A DNA stretch of 64,000 nt, taken from CAWEWH01 sp963812775. Lineage in GTDB: Bacteria > Pseudomonadota > Alphaproteobacteria > Rhizobiales > Beijerinckiaceae. A program made the translations under genes and the position numbers. The stretch covers positions 186,001 to 250,000 of the forward strand of contig CAWEWH010000009.1 of the NCBI GenBank assembly GCA_963812775.1. The letters are read 5' to 3'. Every line of letters begins with the position of its first letter. The stretch's first letter is position 1. The notes beneath the pieces were generated by a model that saw nothing but the letters and a program-made list of their open reading frames with translations, had not been told where the DNA came from and did not search any database. This document shows positions 46,801 through 56,111 of this stretch, piece by piece.

Positions 46801-47442
46801 ATGCCGAACGACCTGATCCGTTACGATCTTTTGGTCCAGAACGCGTTGCGCGGTGTGGTCCGCAAGGTCTTGACCGACGTGGTGCGCGACGGCCTGCCCG
46901 GCAGCCACCATTTCTACATCTCGTTCCGCACCGACGAGCCCCGCACCCGCATTTCCGAGCGGCTCAGGGAAAAATATCCCGAAGAGATGACCATCGTGCT
47001 GCAGCACGAATTCTGGGATCTCGTCGTCAATGATCGCGGCTTCGAGGTCGGGCTGTCATTCTCCAAGATCCCCGAGCGGCTGTTCGTGCCCTACGAGGCG
47101 ATCACCGCTTTCTTCGATCCCTCCGTGCAGTTCGGCCTGAAATTTGAGACCAAGGATGAAGACGCGGCGGTAGCGGGGGGCACGGCGGATGCCTCAGCCA
47201 AGCCGGGCCACGCCCCGGCCATCGTCGAGGCCTCGGCGCCGGGCGAGGAGGCGCCGCGCTCCGCCAAGATCGAGAAAACCGAGAAGGCCGAGAAGGCGGA
47301 GAAGACGCCTCGCGACGCCGGCCGCGACAAGAAGGCGAAGGCCGGGAAGGGCGAGCCGCACCCGGTCGCGAAGCCAATTGAGCAGGACGACAAGGCGGGA
47401 GCCGAGGTGGTCAGCCTCGATGCGTTCCGCAAGAAGCACTAG
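46801..47442 (+). CDS. sspB: SspB, ClpXP adaptor for ssrA-tagged proteins
   Basis: 213 residues. The N-terminal ~125 residues are the SspB fold (IRYDLLVQNALRGVVRKVLTD, HFYISFRTDEPRTRISERLREKYP, LQHEFWDLVV). A long Lys/Glu/Ala-rich flexible linker follows, and the conserved C-terminal motif VVSLDAFRKKH should bind ClpX. It delivers tagged substrates to ClpXP. It starts about 25 bases after the tmRNA region on the same strand. Confidence 0.93.
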   Translation: MPNDLIRYDLLVQNALRGVVRKVLTDVVRDGLPGSHHFYISFRTDEPRTRISERLREKYPEEMTIVLQHEFWDLVVNDRGFEVGLSFSKIPERLFVPYEAITAFFDPSVQFGLKFETKDEDAAVAGGTADASAKPGHAPAIVEASAPGEEAPRSAKIEKTEKAEKAEKTPRDAGRDKKAKAGKGEPHPVAKPIEQDDKAGAEVVSLDAFRKKH

Positions 47443-47606
47443 GCATTGATCCTGAAGAGGTGAGCGGCTTGGTCTCGAAGGGATTTACGGAAACGTGAAA
47501 GGCCGAAATCCTGCCGCGATTGCCTGCAATCGCCGCATGTCCTAAGGACTACCGTGAAGTTACACGTTAGGAAGGCCGGCCCGTCGCCGGCACAATGGAG
47601 GTTGGC

Positions 47607-48245
47607 ATGAAGCTCTACTACGCACCCGGCGCCTGCTCGCTCGGCATCCACGTCCTCTTGGAGGAAATCGGCAAGCCATATGATCTCCAGAAGGTCAATT
47701 TGCAGGAGGGAGAGCACTTCAAGCCGGAATTCTTGAAGATCAATGCGAAGTCGAAGGTACCGACCCTGCAACGGGACGACGGCTCCATCCTCACCGAGTT
47801 CCCGGCCATCGCCACGTGGCTCGCCCGCAAGAATCCCGACAAGGGCCTGATCCCGTCCGATCCGGACACGGAGGCGCGGGTGCTCGAGGCGCTCGACTAC
47901 ATCGTCGCCACCATGCACATGCAGGGCTTCTCACGCATGTTCCGCCCCGCCGCTTATGCGCCGAGCGAGGCCGATCACGACACGGTCAAGGCGCGCGGCA
48001 AGGAGATTTTCGAGAAGGGCCTGAAGCTCATCGACAAGGCCCTGGACGGCAAGCAGTTCCTCGGCGGCGACAAGCTGTCGATCGCCGATGCAGCACTGTT
48101 CTATGTGTCGTTCTGGGCTGCCGCGCGCATGAAGATGCCGCTGCCGACCAATGTCGCCGCCCACTACGCCCGCATGAAGCAGCGCCCGGCCGTCAAGCGC
48201 ACCCTCGAGCAGGAAGGCTTTGCCGAGGTGGCTGCCGCCGCCTGA
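47607..48245 (+). CDS. Glutathione S-transferase, beta-class-like
   Basis: 212 residues from ATG 47607 (GGAGG just upstream; ATG 47595 in frame). Thioredoxin domain MKLYYAPGACSLGIHVLLEE with Cys 10 as in beta-class bacterial GSTs, then KSKVPTLQRDDGSILTEFPAIATWL (cis-Pro and Ser/Glu for glutathione) and a helical C-terminal domain with FLGGDKLSIADAALFYV. Detoxification or thiol chemistry. Confidence 0.93.
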   Translation: MKLYYAPGACSLGIHVLLEEIGKPYDLQKVNLQEGEHFKPEFLKINAKSKVPTLQRDDGSILTEFPAIATWLARKNPDKGLIPSDPDTEARVLEALDYIVATMHMQGFSRMFRPAAYAPSEADHDTVKARGKEIFEKGLKLIDKALDGKQFLGGDKLSIADAALFYVSFWAAARMKMPLPTNVAAHYARMKQRPAVKRTLEQEGFAEVAAAA

Positions 48246-48354
48246 CGCACTACTCTCTTTGCTGCAATGTGGTCATGGCCGGGCTTGCCCGGCCATGCTG
48301 CGTTTTAGGCCGCCGATCAAGCACATGGGGCGGCGCCTCGATTTCAGATTTTAA

Positions 48355-48402
48355 GCGCATGATCCCGAAAAGTGTGCGCGGTTTTCGGACAAGATCATGC
48401 GC
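48355..48402. repeat. GATCC-type palindrome
   Basis: GCGCATGATC (48355-48364) and GATCATGCGC (48393-48402) are perfectly complementary, around CCGAAAAGTGTGCGCGGTTT. A partial type-B element (ATGGCCGGGCTTGCCCGGCC) stands upstream at about 48272. Both lie between convergent genes. Confidence 0.85.
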
Positions 48403-48412
48403 CAGATCGCAA

Positions 48413-49363
48413 TCAATGCAGCATCGTGGCGACGCACTCCTCCACCTGCTGGCGGCGCGTGCGCTCCGGCAGGGCAGACAGGAAGCTGAGGCCGGTGCTG
48501 CGCTCCACGGACCGCACGGTGGTGCGGAATTTCTTGATGAACTCGATGGCGCGCGTCTTTTCCCGCCCCCTGTGGTCGACGTTCGGCATCACATAGGCGT
48601 TGGTGCGGTTGTTCTTGGGATCATGGATGATCTTGAACAGGCCGATCGGCACCGCCACCCCCTCGCCTTCGGCGCATCTCCTGGTTTTGCCGCAAATCTG
48701 GTCGCGCCGCGGCGCCACGAACGCGATGGCGTTGCGGCAGGCATTGTTGTGCTTGGAGATGGCGGGCGTCACCGTGCCGTCGTCGTAGATCGGCCCGGTG
48801 ATCACATAGATCTCGCCGCGGTCGATGGCGAGCTTGCGCACCAGCGCCTCGAAGTCCTTCCAGATGCCGCGGTTGAAGCCCAGCCCTTCCTGCGGGACGG
48901 CGTTGGACAGGATGAAGCTCTCGACCATGAGGTCCTCGTTGGAGCTGAAGTCGGCCGAGGGCGCCTGGTGGCCGCGGTCGTAAGTGCTTGACTTGTATTG
49001 GTCATCCTTGGCCGCGGCGTTGTCGCAGACGCCGGTCTCCGACTTGAACTTGGTGCTCGGCCGGTCGAATTCGCCCTTGGCCTGCGCCCGGGTCAGGCGC
49101 TCGATCACCCAGTCCGGCGTCTTGCGCTCATTGTTGTGCGAGACGACGTAGGCCGTGTGGCACACGATGGTGGCATCGACATCGGCGTCGCCGCCAAAGG
49201 TCGGCAGGCCGACGGCCTCCCACAGGCGTCGGCAGGTTGCCGGCTTGTTTTCCCGCTTCTCCTCGAAATTCTCGCACACTTCGCCGATCGCAGAGGACGG
49301 CGCGAGCGCCAGGACGAGACCGGCCGCGATGCTCGCCGAGATGAGGCAGCGAAGATGTGTCAT
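48413..49363 (-). CDS. Secreted DNA/RNA non-specific endonuclease (DRGH type)
   Basis: 316 residues, signal peptide to about 26. The catalytic DRGH motif is in STYDRGHQAPSADFSSN, followed by AVPQEGLGFNRGIWKDFEALVR with the Mg-binding Asn, and YVITGPIYDDGT. This is the beta-beta-alpha metal nuclease family of Serratia nuclease and NucA. Cysteines (VCEN, ATCRR, GVCDN, QICGK, RRCAE) suggest disulfides. It probably degrades extracellular nucleic acid. Two small membrane protein genes lie upstream on the same strand. Confidence 0.9.
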   Translation of the reverse strand: MTHLRCLISASIAAGLVLALAPSSAIGEVCENFEEKRENKPATCRRLWEAVGLPTFGGDADVDATIVCHTAYVVSHNNERKTPDWVIERLTRAQAKGEFDRPSTKFKSETGVCDNAAAKDDQYKSSTYDRGHQAPSADFSSNEDLMVESFILSNAVPQEGLGFNRGIWKDFEALVRKLAIDRGEIYVITGPIYDDGTVTPAISKHNNACRNAIAFVAPRRDQICGKTRRCAEGEGVAVPIGLFKIIHDPKNNRTNAYVMPNVDHRGREKTRAIEFIKKFRTTVRSVERSTGLSFLSALPERTRRQQVEECVATMLH

Positions 49364-49390
49364 GACGTTTCCCCCATGCCTCGCTGCGGC

Positions 49391-49771
49391 CTAGACTGGG
49401 CCGGGCTTGGTTTCGGTCGTCCTTTTTTCGGTGGTTTGCGTCGTTGATCCGCCACTCGCGCTTGCAGGCGGAACCGCTTTCGCCACGAGATAGGTGCCGC
49501 TGCTGATGCCCAGGAGGCCGAGCACGTTGGTCGGTATCTCGACGAAGGTCCCGGCCTCGATGGACAGCAGGAGGAACAGGCCCGCCACCACGAAGGTGAA
49601 GATGAGGAACTGGAAGCGCGACAGGCTGGCTTTGGTCTGATCGGGCTCGGAGATGAGCCCCATGAGGGCCGTCTTGTCGGAGAAGAGCTTCCACAGCACC
49701 AGCGCCGCGAAGCCGAGCAGGATGATGGCGATGAAGACGAAGCCCCACCAGGAGATGTTTTGAGCCGTCAT
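49391..49771 (-). CDS. Small two- or three-helix membrane protein
   Basis: 126 residues. Helices at about 9-28 (GFVFIAIILLGFAALVLW) and 53-72 (FQFLIFTFVVAGLFLLLSIE), and a short hydrophobic EIPTNVLGLLGISSGTYLVAKAV. The C-terminal tail is Ser/Thr/Lys-rich. The EIP...TYL...K segment recurs in the next gene upstream, so the two look distantly related. Family not recognised. Confidence 0.75.
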   Translation of the reverse strand: MTAQNISWWGFVFIAIILLGFAALVLWKLFSDKTALMGLISEPDQTKASLSRFQFLIFTFVVAGLFLLLSIEAGTFVEIPTNVLGLLGISSGTYLVAKAVPPASASGGSTTQTTEKRTTETKPGPV

Positions 49772-49783
49772 GGCGCTGTCCTC

Positions 49784-50122
49784 TCAGGAGCGGCGGGCGA
49801 TCTTGCCCGCCAGATAGAGCGTGTTGCCGCCCGTCAAGAGGGCGATGATGGATTGCGGTATCTCCGGCAGCGACGGACGGCCGTCCACGATGGGCAGGTC
49901 TGTGGTGAGGCCATAGAAGGCGTAGCCGCCGATCACCGAAACGAAGATAGCGAGCGACGCGAGCCGCTCGGGGACGACCGTGACGCCGTCATCGGTAAGA
50001 ATTCCGATCGGCCAGATGGTGCGATTGAGCAGGCGCAGCGCGATGAGCAGGCCGAGCAACCCGAACCATGCCAACAGGCCGATACCCAGCCATTGACCGA
50101 TCGGGACCGTTCCAGCGCCCAT
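49784..50122 (-). CDS. Small membrane protein, related to its neighbour
   Basis: 112 residues from ATG 50122. Helices at about 11-29 (LGIGLLAWFGLLGLLIAL) and 53-70 (LASLAIFVSVIGGYAFYGL), then EIPQSIIALLTGGNTLYLAGKIARR, which parallels the EIPTNVLGLL...TYLVAK segment of the gene 12 bases downstream. The two form an operon, perhaps with the nuclease. Family not recognised. Confidence 0.75.
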   Translation of the reverse strand: MGAGTVPIGQWLGIGLLAWFGLLGLLIALRLLNRTIWPIGILTDDGVTVVPERLASLAIFVSVIGGYAFYGLTTDLPIVDGRPSLPEIPQSIIALLTGGNTLYLAGKIARRS

Positions 50123-50212
50123 AAGCTTGACCTTAACACGTGGAGGTTGTGAAGACCATCGCCGCAACCCGGCCGGCGAAGCCCGGCGCGGCCTCCCGAA
50201 GGCGCCGGCGCG

Positions 50213-50242
50213 AATATCGCTTATATGAATATCGCTTATATG
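50213..50242. repeat. 15-bp AT-rich tandem repeat upstream of fumC
   Basis: AATATCGCTTATATG occurs twice in direct succession (50213-50227 and 50228-50242), just before the fumC ribosome binding site. TATAT runs look like -10 elements in this GC-rich context, so it may be a duplicated promoter or operator. Confidence 0.6.
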
Positions 50243-50253
50243 AAGAGAGGTGA

Positions 50254-51666
<1,413 letters not shown>

Positions 51667-51725
51667 TTGCCGGCGCCTTCGTTGTCCCATAGGGAGAGCA
51701 AGCCCCGCGTCTATCGGGAATCGCC

Positions 51726-51917
51726 ATGGCCGACGTCGTCAACCTGCGCCGCTTCCGCAAGGACAAGCAGCGCGCCACGAAAGAGAAGGCGGCCGACGAG
51801 AACCGCCGCCGCTTCGGCCGGCCCAAGTCGGAACGTCAGCGTGTGAAGGCCGAGAAGGATCTTGAGGCGCGCCGCCTCGACGCCCACAAGCGCGACGACG
51901 AACCGCCGCACGCATGA
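51726..51917 (+). CDS. DUF4169 small basic protein
   Basis: 63 residues beginning MADVVNLRRFRKDKQRATKEKAADENRRRFGRPKSER, the strongly charged DUF4169 sequence. Almost certainly mostly helical and soluble. Commonly followed by a ribbon-helix-helix gene in alphaproteobacteria, as here. Function unknown. Confidence 0.9.
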   Translation: MADVVNLRRFRKDKQRATKEKAADENRRRFGRPKSERQRVKAEKDLEARRLDAHKRDDEPPHA

Positions 51918-51949
51918 TCCCGAAGAGAGTGCGCGGTTGTCGGGCATGA
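51911..51949. repeat. Degenerate GATCC-type palindrome between two genes
   Basis: GCATGATCCCGAAGAGAGTG followed by CGCGGTTGTCGGGCATG is a degenerate copy of the palindrome family. It overlaps the last codons of the DUF4169 gene and the start codon of the RHH gene. Confidence 0.6.
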
Positions 51950-52164
51950 GGAAGGGCATCGCCAAGCACTCCCTCGTCGTCGCCGGTCACCGCACCAGCG
52001 TCTCGCTGGAGGCGGAGTTCTGGGCGGCCTTGAAGGACATCGCCGTAACGAAGCGTCAGTCGGTTGCCGCGCTCATCGCCACGATCGATGCCGGCCGCAA
52101 GGGCGAGAACCTGTCGTCCGCCATCCGCCTCTTCGTGCTCAGGCACTACCGGGCGGGCGCTTGA
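51946..52164 (+). CDS. Ribbon-helix-helix domain protein
   Basis: 72 residues from ATG 51946: HRTSVSLEAEFWAALKDIAVTKRQSVAALIATID is the RHH_4-type DNA-binding domain, followed by SSAIRLFVLRHY. The frame is open from 51862, but the shorter start keeps the domain intact. No good ribosome binding site lies upstream, which is probably due to the repeat remnant there. A possible small regulator. Confidence 0.82.
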   Translation: MRKGIAKHSLVVAGHRTSVSLEAEFWAALKDIAVTKRQSVAALIATIDAGRKGENLSSAIRLFVLRHYRAGA

Positions 52165-52190
52165 TCCGAAGCGCCATCTAACGCACGGCG

Positions 52191-55100
52191 CTAACGCACG
52201 GGGCTGATGTCGAGCGGCTTCTGGGCCGGGTGCGCTCCCGTCGGCGCGCTGCCTTCGATGAGCGCCTTGAGCGCTTCGCGCTCGGCGCGGCTCTCGGCTT
52301 CGCGGCGGCGGCGCTCCTCCTCGGCCTTTAGCGCCGGTTCCCGCCGGCGCCGCTCCTCTTCGGCCTTGGCGGCCTCCCGTTGCCGCCGTTCCTCCTCTGC
52401 CTTGGCGGCCGCGGCCTCGCGCTGACGGCGCTCCTCTTCGGCCTTCAGCGCCGCCTCGCGCTGGCGCCGCTCCTCTTCCGCCTTGGCGTCGGCATCGCGT
52501 TTCTCGCGCTCGCTTCTGATACGGCGCATCTCCGCCTCCATGGCCTCGACGCGTTCGAGCTCCTTGGTCAGGTGGATGGCCGCGAGGCTGGCCGCCAGCG
52601 CGCTCGCGTCGGTGTCGCGGCGCGGCGCCGCAAGCGGCCCGCGCCAGGCGAGCGACACCTGCGGCGGCATGCCGGTCCAACCCTCCGGACGGTTGCGCGA
52701 CACGAGGAGCCCGCTCGCCTCGATGGCGAGGCTCTTCAGGTCGACGCTGACGGCGCCCTGCCACGCCGACGGGCCGGCGTCGGCAACGACGGGGCTCGCC
52801 CGCACGACCCCGCCCACCAGCGTCACCGGCATCTCGATGCTTCGGGCAGCGAAGGCGCCGCGTCCGAACTGCTCGTCGATCAGCCCGACGAGCCGCTTCA
52901 CGTCGAGCGCCCCCACGTCGCCGCGCGTCGCCGCGATCACCCGCTGCACCGCCTCGGCGCTGAGCCGCTCGAGCTTGAAGTCGCTCAGATTGAGCGTTCC
53001 GGCACCCGACAGATTGGCCACGATGGCGGCGACGCTCTCGCCGGTTCCGCCGATGCGCAGCGTGCCCGAGGCGCTGCCGACGACCGCGTCCGTGCCGGTG
53101 AGCTTCTCGATGCGCACCTTGTCGAAGCTGAGATTGGCGGCGAGCGCAGCGCTGCCGCCGAGCCGCTTCATGCTGAGCGTGCCGGTGACCGTGCCGCCGG
53201 CGAGCTGCGCCGTTTCGATCGCCAGGCTGACGCCGTCGTTGCTGGGCGTCAGCTTGAGCCGCGCCGCTTCCGCCGCAAAGCCGGCCCCAAGGTCGAGGCG
53301 GCGGCTGCGCAAGATGATGTCACCGGCGAGCGGCAATTCGGGCGCCGCCGCGAAACGTGCCGAAGGCCAGAAGCTGCCGGGCCGCTCGGCCAGCAGCGGC
53401 CCCAGCGCCACGAGCGAAGCGAGCGTCGGCAATGACAGACGCTCGAGGTCGAGCGCGCCGGCCGCCAGGCGGCCGTCCGCCGCGATATCGAGCTCGCCCT
53501 TGAGCGGCATGTCGCCGGCCTTGCCGTCGAGCTTGAGGCGCCACTGCTCGCCGGCCCCGTCGACGCTGACCGCGACGTTGAGCGGCACGGGGCGGCCCTG
53601 TTCGAGGGTGAGGCCGGCGGCGCGGGCGAGCGGCGCGGCGTCGTCGGTGCTCAGCCGGAAACGCGCCGGCTCCCGTGGGCGGTCGATGGCGAGCGGCGTG
53701 TCGGTCTTCACCGCGATGCTGCCGACGGCGCCCGACAGCGTCAGCGTCCGCTCGCCGGTGCCCCCGGCCGCCAGCGTCAGCACAAGGTTGAGTGGCCCCG
53801 ACGCATCCGTGTTGAGGCCGAGCCGCGCCAGGACCGGCTTCACGTCCGGCGCCGTGAGCGCGAGATCGGCATCGGTCAGCGGCCGCGCCGAATTGCCGCT
53901 CAGTTCGCCATTCAGCGACAGCCGCGCCTTGACGCCCACCTCGGCTGCCTTGCCCTCGAGCGTCACGCTGACGCGCCGCGAGGCGCCGCCGGCCGACGTG
54001 GCGGCAAGCGCGAGCTTCAGCGGCGCCGCCGCGAAGCTGCCGGGCAGGAAGCGCGCGATGGCGGCATCGACGCCGAGCTTGGTGGCAAGCGCGATGACCG
54101 GCCCTGCCCGCTCGGCCTCGAGGCTGCCGTCGATGCGGCCCGCGCCGTCGACGCCGAGGCGGCCGCCTGCCGTGAGGTTGACGCCCGCGAGATCGGTGAC
54201 ATCGAGGGACTCGAACTCGATCGCATTGGCATTGGTGTTGATCTTGGCGCGCACCCGCCCCGCCTTGGTGCCGGCCCCGACCGAGATGCGCTGGCCGTCG
54301 ATGGCGAGCCCGATGTCGAGGTCGCGCAGGATGGCGCCGAGCGCGTTGCCGTCCGGCAGCATGGCGAGGTCGACGCCCTGGGCGGCGATCTGCGCGTCGA
54401 AGCGCCGCCGCGCCCCCTCGCCCGGCGAGTAGCGCATGAGGCCGGTGACCGCGGCGTCGCCGGCCTTGAGCTCGAAACCGCGCGCCGCCACCACGTCGGG
54501 CGACAGCACGATGTCGCTGGCGACCGACAGGTCCGGCAACCGCGCCAAGGCGTCGGCGCGCCCCTCCGGCAGGCCGAGGCGCGTCAGCGCAAGGGCGAGC
54601 CGCGACGGCGCCTTGGAGGCGAGCGACACGCGGCCGCGGAAGTCGAGTGCCGCGCGGCTGCGCACGCGGCCACCCGTGAGGGTGAACGTGGTTTCGCCCG
54701 GCAGCGTTGCCGAGAACCGCTCGATCTCGAGCCGCCCGCCGCCGGAGAGCCGCAGCGCCGTCTCGATATTGGTGGCCTCTTCGTCGCTCACCACGAGGCT
54801 GCCCAGCGACAGATCGAGGGTGAGCGGGATCGGCAGCACCCGCAGCGCGGCATCGACGCCGCCGCTGTCGGCGCCGAGCAGCGCCGGCCAGAGCTCGCTC
54901 AGGTCGATGCGCCGTCCCTGCAGCGCCAGCGCCATTTCCGGCCGGGCCCCGAGATCGACCCGACCGGAACCGGCGAGCTTGATCTCCTGGCCGGCGGCCG
55001 CGATGTCGAGGGTCAGGGTATCGGACGCAAGCCTGCGTCCGTTGCTCGCCACGTTGCCGGCGATGGCGATGAGCGGCCCTTGCTCGCCGTCGGCGGCGCC

Positions 55101-55838
55101 GATGCGCCGCGCATAGGAGGCCCGGCCCGCGAAGGCTGGCGCCAGGCTTCCATCGCCGTGCGCGAGCGATATGAGGCCGTCGGCCTCGTAGCGGCCATGC
55201 AGCTCATCCCCGAGAGTGGCCTTGATGCGCACGCTCCCGTCGCCGTCCATCTCGCCCGTCGCGATGCGCAGAGGCTGGCCGTTGGCCACGCCCTCCGCGC
55301 CCCACGGCCCGCGCAGCGACTGGGCCCGCACCGTGCCCGTGACGCCGGTGATGGTGTGGACGCGCTCGCCGTCGCCGACCCTGAGCGTGCCGTCCTTGAC
55401 GGCGAGACGCTCGATGGCGATGGACATGGAGGCCGCGTCGGCCTTGCCGTCGGCTTTGGAAAGCTTGAACCGCGGCAAGGCAATGCCGCCGTTGGCTGAG
55501 ATCGAGGTTGTAAAGACCGGCCGCTCCAGCGTCGCGTCGGTGAACCTGAGCTCGCCGCGCAGCAACGCCCCCACCGCGAGCTCGGCCACGATCCGCTCCG
55601 CCGTCAATTGCGCCTCGCCCCCATTGCGCACCGTGACGTTCTCGAGCGCCAGAATCGGCGAAGGCAGCAGGCGCACGCGGATGTCGCCGCCGGTGCGCAC
55701 CTCGGCGCCGACCGCCTGCGACAATGCCGCCTCGACGTCGCCGCGCCGGCTTTGCCAGTCGATGAAATACGGCCCGACCAGGGCTGCGCCGAGCGCCAGG
55801 ATGACGAGAATGGCAATGACAGTCAGGAGATCGCGCAA
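52191..55838 (-). CDS. AsmA-family protein with coiled C-terminus
   Basis: 1215 residues. N-terminal membrane anchor (LLTVIAILVILALGAALVGPYFIDW), then the AsmA N-terminal domain (AVGAEVRTGGDIRVRLLPSPILALENV) and a long beta-rich region of repeated strands up to about 1080. The last ~120 residues are a charged coiled coil of repeated EEERRQREAA units. AsmA/TamB-like proteins bridge the periplasm and are thought to move phospholipids or support outer-membrane assembly. The coiled tail is unusual in extent. Confidence 0.88.
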   Translation of the reverse strand: MRDLLTVIAILVILALGAALVGPYFIDWQSRRGDVEAALSQAVGAEVRTGGDIRVRLLPSPILALENVTVRNGGEAQLTAERIVAELAVGALLRGELRFTDATLERPVFTTSISANGGIALPRFKLSKADGKADAASMSIAIERLAVKDGTLRVGDGERVHTITGVTGTVRAQSLRGPWGAEGVANGQPLRIATGEMDGDGSVRIKATLGDELHGRYEADGLISLAHGDGSLAPAFAGRASYARRIGAADGEQGPLIAIAGNVASNGRRLASDTLTLDIAAAGQEIKLAGSGRVDLGARPEMALALQGRRIDLSELWPALLGADSGGVDAALRVLPIPLTLDLSLGSLVVSDEEATNIETALRLSGGGRLEIERFSATLPGETTFTLTGGRVRSRAALDFRGRVSLASKAPSRLALALTRLGLPEGRADALARLPDLSVASDIVLSPDVVAARGFELKAGDAAVTGLMRYSPGEGARRRFDAQIAAQGVDLAMLPDGNALGAILRDLDIGLAIDGQRISVGAGTKAGRVRAKINTNANAIEFESLDVTDLAGVNLTAGGRLGVDGAGRIDGSLEAERAGPVIALATKLGVDAAIARFLPGSFAAAPLKLALAATSAGGASRRVSVTLEGKAAEVGVKARLSLNGELSGNSARPLTDADLALTAPDVKPVLARLGLNTDASGPLNLVLTLAAGGTGERTLTLSGAVGSIAVKTDTPLAIDRPREPARFRLSTDDAAPLARAAGLTLEQGRPVPLNVAVSVDGAGEQWRLKLDGKAGDMPLKGELDIAADGRLAAGALDLERLSLPTLASLVALGPLLAERPGSFWPSARFAAAPELPLAGDIILRSRRLDLGAGFAAEAARLKLTPSNDGVSLAIETAQLAGGTVTGTLSMKRLGGSAALAANLSFDKVRIEKLTGTDAVVGSASGTLRIGGTGESVAAIVANLSGAGTLNLSDFKLERLSAEAVQRVIAATRGDVGALDVKRLVGLIDEQFGRGAFAARSIEMPVTLVGGVVRASPVVADAGPSAWQGAVSVDLKSLAIEASGLLVSRNRPEGWTGMPPQVSLAWRGPLAAPRRDTDASALAASLAAIHLTKELERVEAMEAEMRRIRSEREKRDADAKAEEERRQREAALKAEEERRQREAAAAKAEEERRQREAAKAEEERRRREPALKAEEERRRREAESRAEREALKALIEGSAPTGAHPAQKPLDISPVR

Positions 55839-55881
55839 GGCTTCAGAGCCGCTTCAAATCCGGGAATTGCCGCAGTTTAGC

Positions 55882-56040
55882 GCATGATCCCGAAAAGTGT
55901 GCGCGGTTTTCGGATAGGATCATGCGCCAGATCATGAGCATGATCCCGAAAAATGTGCGCGGTTTTCGGATAAGATCATGCGCCAGATCATGAGCATGAT
56001 CCCGAAAAATGTGCGCGGTTTTCCGACAAGGCCATGTGCC
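55882..56040. repeat. Tandem array of GATCC-type palindromes, 56-bp period
   Basis: Three units begin at 55882, 55938 and 55994, each GCATGATCCCGAAAA, a GTGTGCGCGG-type turn, TTTTCGGATAAGATCATGCG and the linker CCAGATCATGA. The third is diverged at its right end (CCGACAAGGCCATG). A second tandem array after the one at 33815, with a different linker. Confidence 0.9.
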
Positions 56041-56111
56041 ACATCGGGAACGAGAGCGCGATCCGCTTGCAATGAAATGGATCGTGCCCGCGGCGCGAAC
56101 CGCGTCGAAGC

